Source: Antennarius striatus (lineage: Eukaryota > Chordata > Actinopteri > Lophiiformes > Antennariidae). Taken from it: a DNA stretch of 64,000 nucleotides. A model generated the notes under the pieces. It worked only from the letters and a program-made list of their open reading frames with translations. It did no database searches and was not told the origin of the DNA. The stretch's first letter is position 1. The number at the start of each line of letters is the position of its first letter. Below, one piece after another: positions 27,910 through 39,299 of this stretch. A program made the translations under genes and the position numbers. The stretch is taken from assembly GCF_040054535.1 (NCBI RefSeq), contig NC_090798.1, positions 2,774,501 to 2,838,500 of the forward strand, in the 5' to 3' direction.

Positions 27910-30488
27910 TCACTGTCGGCCCACCTGGGTGCGGAGGTCCTCCAGGTCTGGACGTTGCTTGAAACGTGCTTTGAATTCAGCATCTGTGTGCTGAGAGGAG
28001 AACAAGGAGGAGATGAGGACAGAACCATCACTGAAGAGTCACAATTACTGCAAAACCATTATCTTAATTTTCTTGAAGATGGCAATTTTCAAATTAATGT
28101 TGCAGCAGGCATTACCAAAACTTGTGCGTCATTTCCGAGTGAGATTTTCCCGTTACTTGTACTCACCTCAATCACAGAGAGCCGGACTCCCTCTGGTTGA
28201 TTCTTTAAAAGTACTTCCATGAAAACTGGACACAATAAGGTATTTAGACTCTTCACCTACACAAACAAACACACAATTGTCAGATCTGCCAATATCCTCA
28301 GGAAACGACACCAAATAATGGACAGGTTTTTACCTGGATGACTCGCTCATGAGTCTTGATGACGGAATCGACCAACATCTTCTTGCCTTTATCTGGCATC
28401 ATCAGATAAAGTTCTGTGGTCTTGGTTTGCAAAGCGTAGCTGCATGAGAAAATAACATTTAAAAATGATCTCAGTCTTTTGTTTTTACCCATTACCCTTC
28501 CATTGCTGCAGGAATAAATTAAAAAACAAAACTTGAATCTCACCTATCTGCAACTTTAATATCAAGCTGGTTGCAGACCTTGTGGATGTACTGGGAGTAG
28601 TGCTCCACCAGCGTCATATCATAACCCGACACCTTGAAATTCAGAGTCCCATACGCCGTGTCTGTAGCTTCCACAATAGGAATCGGTTTTATTTGGTGTC
28701 TGTCTCTACTTTTCTTTGGCTAAAAGCAAAACAGAATTTTTTTTAGACTAGTCATTTAAGTTATTTGAACCATCAATTTTCTCTAGCATTTTGTCCAATT
28801 GTTCACTAATGACTCAAAAAACTATTGTATTGACTCCAGAGAAGCTTTGTGGATGCCTTGGGGAGCAGATCAGACATAACGTCAGCCTATGGTCATCAGT
28901 TTTATATCCAAGTTTAATTCCTTATTAAACTTGCATGAATTGAATACTTGACCTCGAGGCATTCAGAATGTAGGTTCTACAAATGTCATAATCCATTTGA
29001 ATTTGCTGGTCAGCACTTGTCGCTCTTAAAATGAGCAATTAGCTTTACCTATATCCTCCTGACCTATCAATAAACTAAGATTATAAAGAAATTGACAGAA
29101 TGAATTGTGTTTCAATTAACTTGAATGAATTGTACTCATTTTGCATATCTATGTACAAATTTTTCTTATTCGTAGTAAAAATGTTATACTTGACCAGAAG
29201 TGCAGTCTAACAGGCAGAACTCAAGAATACGTATTTCAGAGTTTTATGCCATTTTCAATGAAGAATTTTAGTATCTAGCTATTTCTAATTACATTTTCCA
29301 GCACTGCTTGATTTGTATAAATTTTGATAAATTACATGTTGACACTTGAACGTTAATTTGAATGATTCTTCCTAATCACAGCAACATACTTCCAGCTGAT
29401 TAAGAAACAAGATTTATGGAGAAATAAAGAATTTTTGCCTATGTGAATTTCATCTTACTTCTACTTTGGGTAATAAATGTTTCCACTTTCCAATCCCATG
29501 GGTTGGCTTGGATCTGTATTGTCTTTCATTCATGGAAGCTGCAGAAGAAAAGAAACAAATAAACAAACAAATCTTGGGGTATACAAAGTGAATTTTAAGT
29601 TTGTCTGATATTAGTAAAACTGAAGTGAATGTGTTAAGGTATTCCTTTATTTTTAGCAGTATGAAGAATTACCCCACACAGGAAGCCTGATGCACGATGG
29701 GGCCCTTTAAAATAAATCAAAGAAACACTATGAGAGACAAAAAGTAGAAACTTTGAGAAATATAACGTGTAAGTGAAAAAGTGTTCATTGTACAGCTGCA
29801 ACTGGATCATTATGGTTTGACTAGGTTCTGAATATGGAATATGTCTGATTAGACTTACATAGGGATCCTTATTTGACTTCATAATTAAAAAATCTTGTTG
29901 TAGTGACGTTTTCTCCAGTCTCAGTAGTATAAACACATACTTAAGTCATAACAGGTTCTTAATGGAGCCCTTAAAAGCCATAATTTAATACAAACATGAG
30001 AAACAAGAATTAGTAAAGTAATTCAATGACCTACCGGCGTAATGTAGCTGCTTGTTGCATGGCAGACACTTGCAACTGGAAAAACACAAAAAGAAAAAGT
30101 CAGCTTCTACACACAGCACAATGATGTACAGATGTATATCATCACGCTAACTACAAGGCTGTAGAAATTGGTGATTTTTAAATTTATATTTTATCCGCAC
30201 AAACTACATTGTCGGAGGATTTCCTGGGAATCGAATTGTAATCAAAACTACTTCTAATATTCTGCTTATCAGTAAGTTACAAGGTCACAGCTTTATACTT
30301 ATCCATAAATCAACAGTATCAAATGTTTAGAAGAACTCTAACTTGGTTTGATGTTTTACATTTTTACAGAGTATAAAACCTCACATTTGTGATGTGATTA
30401 TTAGCTTGGTAGCGTTGTCGCTGTACGACCTCCATAGAAAACATTCAGCGGAGAAAACAAACTTTACCTTTCGAATGACAGAGTTCAT
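27910..30488 (-). CDS. mrpl48: Mitochondrial ribosomal protein L48 (mL48)
   Basis: Eight coding exons in minus order: 30468-30488, 30035-30075, 29673-29704, 29459-29538, 28544-28719, 28334-28439, 28167-28256 and 27910-27990. They give 208 codons, near the 212 of human MRPL48. Conserved blocks seen are [52 protein letters not shown] and [13 protein letters not shown]. The first 33 residues are basic, lack acidic residues and look like a mitochondrial presequence. The family belongs to the central protuberance of the large mitoribosomal subunit and has an S10-like fold. The 32-base third exon is needed for frame: joining exon 2 directly to exon 4 reaches a TGA within a few codons. The exon set is inferred from splice signals and family alignment; the start context and terminal stop are unambiguous. 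Confidence 0.93.
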
Positions 30489-30792
30489 GTTTCCGTTTCT
30501 CTTTCGCAGGTTTTAACAAAAAACAAAAACAAAAACAGAAGTCACCCGACGGTTTCGGTGAGACTCGATAAGTGACTCGTACGTAGCTACGATCCAACAG
30601 GACACTGTAAACACACGACACTGGTTGAGGGGAGAAACAGGAAGTGCTAACAGGAAGCTAATCCGTCCTCTTTGCGTCCGTAGTCGAACTACGGACACGG
30701 AAGAACAAACGTTCCGGCCCCACAACAGAAAGTTTGTGTATTTATTAGTTTCTACGTTTAAAATTTGTTGAATGCGAGATACAAACTCAAAC

Positions 30793-30866
30793 TTCTTTTT
30801 CTCCTTTCAGGCTTTTCCCTTCAGGGATCGCCACAGCGAGTCAGTTGCCTCTATCTAACCGTAGAG
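30793..30866 (+). repeat. Fish LINE-type repeat fragment
   Basis: Contains CTTCAGGGATCGCCACAGCG and AGTCAGTTGCCTCTATCTAACC, nearly the same as a second copy at about 48,182-48,290. The wording is typical of a teleost RTE/Expander-like retrotransposon end; the family is inferred from memory. Confidence 0.65.
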
Positions 30867-31149
30867 ATACAAACTCAAACAACGGTAGATAATTTAGCCC
30901 AATGACGTGTGTTGCATTCAGGAAACCCAGGAAAAATGTTACCAGTGTGTTTAAAAAAAAAAAAAAAGCATCACATAACAAACAGATATTCCACACTTGC
31001 CTTTCCACTTTGTTGAATTTAAATTGAACTCCATAATTACAAGGTGGTAAAGTAATTTAGTATTTTTCTAAATTAATTTTTTCTGTCCGTAATTCAACAA
31101 ATCAGAAAGAAGTTTTAAAAAATTCCTATTTGTAAATGACAACTGCACA

Positions 31150-32153
31150 ACAGTGAATAATAGTTTTATTATCATGTAATAAACACAAAATGCTCATATC
31201 AAAATAAAAATCAACTCAGCATTCTCAGTTATTCAGGCTTAACATAACATTTTTTATAATCAAGTGCAAAAACTGCATTACCTGAAATTTATACTTTGAG
31301 AAAAAAGTACAAACTGTTTTTAAAACTGCTTCATTGTTTAAGCACAACTACTTAAGCAGAGTCATCCTGCAGGATATGTAAACTGTTATTAGCACATTAA
31401 ATCTTTTTCAAACATCATCATGCCAAGCAAACAATCATTACAATTATCAAAGCACACATACGCACCCGTAGTCTTTGGCTTGCATTTTTTTTAACATTAG
31501 CATTAAAAAAAAACACATCCATACAGGCAGGTCCCCTCCAAATAAAACCTTTTGTAATCACTCTACTTCAGGTCAAGTACGATGTCAGACCAGTTACCCC
31601 GGACTGACATTAAAAGAGGTGAATTAGCTTGTAAGATGTATTTCAGCTTTTAGAAGTGCTCTTTGCTTAGCATGTTGTATCGAAAAATACTTGTGGTTAG
31701 GTTTAAGTTCTTAGAACATGAAAAAAAATCAGAACTTTTCACTTTGCTCAGGCCTTGTGTGAAATACAGCATCGCAAACATGCAAAGATTATGAGTCTTC
31801 CCTTCCACGTCTCTGTCACCGCTATATACTGACGATATTTGTTTGTATACAAGACACATCTTCCAGTATGAAGCACCTTATTTAATAACAGCATTCTGCA
31901 ACACGGGTTAAGCATCATGTTCACATTGGCAGATTTTCAATAACAAGTTTTGGATCCAGCTGAATCACAGCTCTGTTCAAATACAGTGCATCATCTCAGG
32001 ACATTGCAGGGGGGGGGTTGAGGCAGAATGTGTTTGTTACTCATGTCTAAACTGTACATGAGACATTCAAAGAGTCGCCAACAGATCAAGATCAACTCCA
32101 AAGTGCTTTAACAGGTGTAAAAATGTACATGTACAAATCTAGCTAGTCCCTGA
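31150..32153 (-). other. Probable 3'UTR of the TRIM gene
   Basis: Noncoding DNA directly after the TRIM stop codon. The minus-strand AATAAA at 31165-31170 would end a 3'UTR of about 1 kb. The remaining DNA up to the mrpl48 start (30,489-31,149) holds the mrpl48 promoter side and one repeat fragment. Confidence 0.45.
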
Positions 32154-35100
32154 CTAAACTGCATCTTCCTCTTCGTCTTCCTCCTCCTCCTCGTCGTCTT
32201 CCTCCTCCTCCACATCCTCTTCCTCTTCCGGGCTGAAAAGATCATCGGCCAGCTCGCTCTGGTCGTGGTCCTCGTCATCATCCTCCTCATCTTCCTCCTC
32301 CCCCTCGCTCCTCATCTCCTCCACGCTGCTGTCGTCGAGGTCGTCGTCGTCGTCATCGTCGTCGTCTTCTTCCTCTGCGGCCTCTTCCTCGTTTTCCTCC
32401 TGCTCCTCCTCCTCGAGATCTGAGAGATGACCTGATGGGCAAACAGAAAATGCATATCTGTTTTTATTCAATCACTGAAACTACAGAATTTTAATATATT
32501 TATGTTTGTGAGGATATTCTTAAACTGTTCTTGACACGTTTCACTGACATTGGCTGAATTTTCAGGAAGTCTGCTGTTCTTATCGAATCTGCTGTCCTTT
32601 CAGTAGCTCTCTAACAGACTAACAGGTTGAACCTGTCCAATTGAAAGCTCTAATCAATAGAGATGATCTGATAAAAAACTGCCTTCATGCTGTCCAACAC
32701 CAGACAGCAGAAAGATAACATTAACATTGAGCCGTCGGTCGACACAATGGAGCCAAACAGATACAGAGCAATAAAGAAAAACAGGACTGGTGATTTTCTG
32801 ATATCATTAGCAGAAGTTAGCATTGGATTTCTGAAATGACAGCTCCTTACACAGGGTGCTGATTGTAGCAACGATGTGGCAGGGCAGTTCGTCGTCGAGG
32901 AATTTTCTCATTTCCATTTCCATCATTCCTCCAAGAAGCTCCGTCTCCATGTCGACATATTCTGGGTAGAACATGTTTTTTCTTAGCTGCCTGCGGATCC
33001 TTAAAAAAACAACAACAACAACACACAATCTGGATTAAGGCTTTAGTTTTTCATATTGGCTTTTGCATTTCAAGACAAACTCAAATTCAAACGTGAAACT
33101 GGTGGTTTCTGCTTTGATGATTAAAAAAATGATTAAATCTGCTGAAAAATATAGTTATCATAAACATCTTTTTTTTTAAAACACAACATTTTCCGACATT
33201 TCTGATTGAATTCTGTAGTTGGATAAAACAAAGCAGTACTTACTGTTTTCCTGTTGTCTTGTACGCCTGAAAAAAGAAAAAAAAAAAGACATTTGGACAC
33301 AAATCAATTACAAAAATACGTTTTCATTGAAAAAAAAATTGAGTATCAGATTTTGAAAAAACATACAAAAATGTCTAAAGCTGGAAACATTCATTCCTAA
33401 TAACTCATAAGAAAAACTTCGTTACTGGAAATTTTTTGAGCTTCTTTAAAAATTCAGAGATGGTTGTAAAAAAACAAAGCGTACGAGATACGATATGATG
33501 AGAGAAGAGTTTCACCTCAATGAAACGGAAAGGCTCGTTTTCTTGCATGAGGCTTTCGACGCCACAGCGGACTTCCTGGAGGCGGGCCTGGTCCTGGCAA
33601 ATCCTGGCGATGTTCTTCTGGATGGCCGGCCCGTTGGTGTCACAATGAGCGCGCGTGCATTCCCGCAATCTAGTGATGAAGCTGAGGACTTTGGCCGTCA
33701 TCTCCTCGCCCAGCCTGGTCAGGCCCTGCTCAGAGTCGTCCATAAACTTCTACTTAAGGAAAAGGGTGGGGATGGGGGGAGGGAAGCACAGGTATGTGAT
33801 GTCATGGGAATGACAAATAAACATGTTAACTGTGGTATTGAACTTCCTCTCACCTTATTCTGCCTCTCCTTCTCCTTCTGCTCCTGGAGTTTTCTGTCCG
33901 CCAATGTGTGCTTCCTTTCAACCCGGCTCAGCTGCTTCTCCAGCGACCCCTGGTGAAGACGAGCACACAAGAAGGCAGCAAAGCCACGAGTCAGCATCGA
34001 TTTCAGGACTTCAAATACACAAAATCTCATATATATCAGTGGACTGGGGTAGCGTGAGGCAGGGGACACTCCGGGTGCGACGCCAGTGCGCCGCGATGCT
34101 CTTTCAATTTGTCTTACTGCATATTTTCAGCTCCAAAAGCGGAGCATCTTTGTTCGACCTCAGATGACACCCGCTGCTCTTCTCGCCGTGTCATCGTGTT
34201 TAATCTCGTTCATGGTGGCGTCTCATAGGTATTTTCATTTAATCAGGTCAGAAAAAGTTCAGCCAAGAAGCTTTCGATGTCATTTTCCTGCAGCTGCTGA
34301 AGCATTGGGTTTCTGAAGCATTAGGAAACACTTTTAAACTGATTTTTCTGGGTTTTTAAGGCCATGCATGATTCTTTAAAGCATCTTCCCTTAATGTTAT
34401 TCTTTTTAAATACTCAGCTGTAAAATTGAGGAAATGTCACATTTTTTATCAATGCACGTCCGTTCATTTCTTCGATAAAGAATATCAACTTCTAATTCAA
34501 GAAATTAATTCCATGTTTTTGCTGTTTCAGCATTCTCTGTATCTGTGTTTCTGTTACGAAGCAGTTTTTGTTCACACGTCATTAATACCAAGTTTTTCTC
34601 TTTCATATGAAAATTCAGCTGCCAGTTTTTCTAGAAATTTATCAGACGTATATTGGAGATTCTAAAAACTAAGAATTATATTTTAACTTTATGTTGACAC
34701 TCATTCTCACTGCATTTTCAGCAAAAAATTGATTTTAAAAAAATACTCCTTATTATTATTAACAGGACACGAGCTAACAAAGATAATTGATGTAAATATT
34801 TAGGTATATAGATTTGCATTAATCAGTGTAAAGAAATTCCTAATAAAGTCATCAGACAAACAAAAGTTTGACATCAATTTTCATGTCTGAAATCCTTTTG
34901 TTGAAACAATTAAATCTAATATTTCCTACGATACAGAAACAATCTGCTTGTTGTGTAGCTGTATTTGACGTCATGCTTCTGGACTGAATATCCACAGAAA
35001 TGCACTAGAAGCCTCTCAAGCAGAGGAAGTGGATTCAACTCTTCCATAGAAAGAGCAAAAAGTCATGTGACTCTGCCATTCACCTACACACAAACACACT

Positions 35101-36171
35101 ACAACAGCTGACTGAGTACATTCAAACGCTTTCCAGACTGGTCAAAAGACTTTGTGCGAGTTTAACAATCAAGAGTTTGTAAAAAAAGAAAAGAAAAAAA
35201 AAGAAAAAAGAAAGCAATCAATGGGATTAACCTAGAAAAGAAATTCTTAGCAATATTTCTCTCTTTATGAAAGTATCAAACGTACCTTAAAATCCCTCAT
35301 GGTGTTTTTCAGAGTTTTGATTGTGTGTCCCAAGTGCCCTCCTTCTATGGTGCAGGCGTTACAAACACACACCTTGTCATCCATGCAGTAATATCTGGAG
35401 TTGCACACAACATAAAAAGCATTGGAGAAATACAGCGTGGGAAATTTTTTAAAAAGTATTTTGGTTTAGTTTGGTTTTGTACAAGACATAAACCAAAAAT
35501 CTTCAGAATATCACCATGGTAACATCTGCTTTCAACCTGAATATCTCATCGTGATCGGGGCATTTCCTCTTCCAGAAGTCGCTCATCGGGTCGGTTAAAG
35601 GATGCTCACGGAACGCTGGCAGCTCCAGATGTGGCTTCACGTGCTCCGGGCACATGGATACCTCACACTTCAGGCACGTCTTGACTGCAAACCCCAAGGC
35701 AGCAGCAGAACATGCCTGCTTGTCACCATCACCCTGACAAATAGAAGCAGCAGGGGTTCCGTCCCCACCGGCGCCAGGGCCCGAGGTGTCTGTGCCGACA
35801 GCGGGACAGTAGTCGCACGGAACAGCCAACTTGTTCCTGGATAGCTCAGCAGACCGAGACAAAGGCAGCAGCTGTCTGGGTTTTAAAGAGGCGGCGGCCG
35901 TGGACGTCACTCTGTAGCGGAGGCGGTAGTCGTCGGAAATATTGGACAGTTTGAAGTTTTTCTGGAAGTTGGTGCCACACCGGTGGCTGTCGCGGCACTC
36001 CGGGCAGCGGAAGCGTCCGCGCTCCGCCTGCCGCCGCAGGCGATCCAGGCAGATCTTGCAAAAGTTGTGGCCGCAAGGAAGCAAGTACGGATCGCGGTAC
36101 AAGTCCAGGCACACTGGACAGGTGAGCTCCTCCTGGAGGACGCTGGACAACTCTGGCTGGGCGGTAGCCAT
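32154..36171 (-). CDS. TRIM-family RING E3 ligase with acidic C-terminus
   Basis: Seven exons: 35537-36171, 35286-35394, 33854-33949, 33516-33749, 33244-33266, 32851-32999 and 32154-32431, all in phase, give 507 residues. A C3HC4 RING has C18, C21, C33, H35, C38, C41, C56 and C59. Two B-boxes follow (CDYC...CLKCEVSMCPEH, then KRKCPDHDEIFRYYCMDDKVCVCNAC), then a coiled coil with EKQLSRVERKH. There is no B30.2/SPRY domain; the last exon encodes about 90 residues dominated by Glu and Asp. TRIM proteins of this plan are E3 ubiquitin ligases. The ATG chosen has a GTTGCCATGG context; an in-frame ATG 29 codons upstream (36,258) is less likely. A donor-like site at 37,722 suggests a 5'UTR exon. I cannot name the ortholog. 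Confidence 0.9.
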
Positions 36172-37270
36172 GGCAACCAGAGCACGATGTTTGTGGTGGG
36201 GGGATGAAGAAGTGGAATGAAAAGAGGAGATGAAGTGGTGAAGGGTATATAAAGGCAAAAAGAGGTAGAAAGAGGTGAAGGGGGAAAGTCTGCAGCCGTC
36301 TGGATGTCAGGCTTCGTCCTTCTTTAGATGTCAGGTTGCTGAAAAAAAGAAAAGCTCATTAAAAGTGGCTTCAAAGCTGAAACATTTCAAAATTAAACGT
36401 TTCAACTAAAATACATTTCATGATTTTGTGGTGTTAGTAATTACTATATTATATTATTAACAACGAGGAAGTTTAGCAACTCGTGCCCCAAAATAACTTT
36501 ATCATCAGTAGTCCTAAAAATCTCTGGTGTCATTCGGCACTGTGTCAAACTGCAAATGTCAGCGGACTAATTACTTAAAACCCATAAAACTTAAAAAGTA
36601 CAAAAACATAAAAGCCACTGAAACATAAAAACCATAAAAGCCAAAAGCTGCGGCTGTCTGGTATTTAATATAGCACTACATGATATCAATTACATCTGCA
36701 GGTATTAATAGGTTATGTTTAAATGTAAATAGACGGATGTATGTATATGTGCTTGGTCATGTTGATGTACTTATGTATCTGAATAGTGGTTCTTATTTCA
36801 TCCTGCTTCAAAGTGGTGATGTATTTTAATAGTCAGTGTTCGTTCGTTAGTCCACCAAATATGTTCACAACCTTGCTGATAGAAAGATGAAACAAAGAGC
36901 AGATTACTCACGCAGCAAAGGGGATGAAAATGAGATGATGACCTTTACCTTGAGAAAACTATGTCAGGGTAAAATTTCAACTTTTGTACACTCAGGAACC
37001 GGATAAGATAGAAAGACGAGGGAGAAGGCCAGCGTGAGTAAGACCATAGATCAAAGCTACTCTGGAAGTAGGTCAGGGTAAGTTGCGGGATGTTGCAGTC
37101 TGTGACTGCCTTCTTTTAATTACAGTACTGTGTTGTCAATGTAAATCATTTATTTCTTTTATGTAATATCTTCATTTTCAAATTAATTTTATTCTCTGGA
37201 CATTGAGTCTGTAATAAAGTTTATTCATCCATCCATCTTTATAATCATACAATTTTTCAAGTACAAAGGG

Positions 37271-37305
<35 letters not shown>

Positions 37306-39299
37306 TTTAGATTACTCTTTAACATTTTAGTGAGGGAATATTATGAGAGGGTGATACACGCTGACGTCATCGCTTCCTTCTTCCTGTTCGCAGTAAACAA
37401 GTAAATAACAACAAGGTTTAGTGTTTGTGTACGTCCGTGTTTACAGTCTGGAGAACCATCAACCTGCTGCTGGGATGGAGACATGAGACAAATGGGGGGG
37501 GGTGGGAGCAGCTGTGGTTCCCGGTAGCCCCCCACCCGTCACCCCCAAGGGTGATACCCCACCGGGGCAACTACCGGTCACTCCGAACGGTCCGGTTGTT
37601 AGCTAGCATAGCGTTAGCCGTCCACTCTTAGCTAACTGTCCCGTTAATGTTAGCTCCCCTCATACCCCCCCCCCCACACCGCTTGACTCGCTGGGGCAGC
37701 CAGACAGTAAATACCACCTACTTGATAACGGAGGTGTTGACAGGTCGACTCGGTCCCGGGAGGAGACGCTGATGTCGGAGCGCTACCAGCGGCTTCCGTC
37801 CTTCGCGCGGAGGTTGACGTCTCTGTCCCCAAAGCGCACCTGTCGTGGCGTTAACGTGGTTAACGTTAGCTCGGACTGCTTCTTTCCCCCCGCGCCCCAA
37901 CACCTTCCTTCTGTTTTAGGAGTCCTTCCAAAATATTCCAGTCATCGGGAATTCATTTTCTCATCCGCGCGGTTCGACGTTTGACGCCAGAATAACCGGC
38001 AGACCCGCACCTGTACGACAACCGGAAGGCTAACGTCAGAGACTGGGCAGGTTGATGCAAAGGAAACGCTGCCTTCAGGGGCACTCGGAATTATTAGCAC
38101 TCCTTGTCCCATTGTTCCCCGGTTTGTCCGCTAGAGGCGCCCTTACGTGAAAGTTGCCCTGGTAGGGGAAGGTACCAAGGAATACGGATGAGATAATTCA
38201 ACAGACTAAGAATTCATTTATTTAGAATTGCATGAAAGAAATTATTTGTGTTTTTGCTATTACATCTTGTGATGTTTTTTTTTCGTTTTACTAATTTTGT
38301 TTATTCCAAACAAACTTAGTAAAAGTTGCTCAACAGATCTCAAGGGGAGATTTCTCCTGGTTAAGAATTAATATTTATGCAATATAAACAACACATTTAG
38401 ATACATTGTAAATTACATAAAATTACTATTTATAAATGAATTAACCAACATTTTGCAGTTACACAGTAGCAGCATAAAGCAATTTAAAAACCAGTGCTGA
38501 CCTGATGATAACCTCATAAAAAACATGGACTAACACAAATGTGAGCAGAAAGTCGCTTGTTCAAACCAGCAGGCACTACTTCCATTGTTTTTTTTGCCTT
38601 GTTTTTGGTTTCTATCAATTCCTGAGAGTGAAGTAGGAGATGTTTTTATAAGTTTGTTTTTAATGTTCAGAATCAGTAAATAGTAACGAGAAAAGAACCG
38701 ATCGGAGCATAAAAAATAAAAACAATAAAAAAATACATGGGATGACAGTCAAGTATTCAAGGTAATTAAAGTGTTGAAAATTTGCTGTGAATGTGAACAG
38801 CAGCAACAAGATGGTGATGAACATATTAACACTTCTGTACTTCTGATGGATTATTTGACTGTTGTTATACTTTTACTCATGAACAACTCATATATACATT
38901 TATTGTTGTATTCTATTCACTTTAGAAAGTATGTTGAAAATTAGAACACATAACAGAACAGAAAAGACAAAAATTTTGAAATGCAAATTGAAAAAAATGT
39001 AATTACAGTAAAGCAGAAAAATTAGCTAACATGTGACACTTGAGCATGGAGGGTGGACTTATTCAGATAGATTCCAATTTAAACATGAATTAAAAAATGT
39101 TTTTAGTACAAAAATCATCTTGGTTTTGTACATTACTACAATAGCCAGGGGAAGCTCCACAACTTCAATGTGCAGGAAGCCTTTATTAGGTTATGCAATC
39201 ATCAACCTGCATCAAAACAGAAGAATAATGAGTCACTTAATTATCGAGCAGCAACATGTGCGACAGGCTAAACGGGTTTGTAATCACTCATTTTGGAGC
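36172..39299. other. Interval between TRIM gene and lectin cluster
   Basis: Contains the probable TRIM 5' region. An acceptor (TTTTTTTCAG on the minus strand) lies near 36,340 and a donor (ATCAA followed by GTAGGTGG) at 37,722. A GC-richer block at about 37,500-38,050 may be its promoter. A (TG)n tract lies at 37,274-37,304. From 38,200 to 39,299 the DNA is AT-rich with nothing recognised. Confidence 0.4.

Noticed and set aside
29634-29936. 100-codon minus-strand frame in the mrpl48 gene
   Set aside because: It reads through an intron; only a 32-base part, in the phase needed by the neighbours, is an exon.
32108-32290. Arg/Thr-rich minus-strand frame
   Set aside because: It is an alternative frame of the acidic last exon of the TRIM gene.
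35602-36220. Three plus-strand frames opposite the TRIM first exon
   Set aside because: They are antisense shadows of the GC-rich RING and B-box exon.
36241-36255. TATATAAAGG as a TATA box
   Set aside because: It faces the plus strand, whereas the only gene here runs on the minus strand; no plus-strand gene follows.
37772-37984. 70-codon plus-strand frame in a GC-rich block
   Set aside because: No domain and no splice partner; the block fits better as the TRIM promoter and 5'UTR exon.
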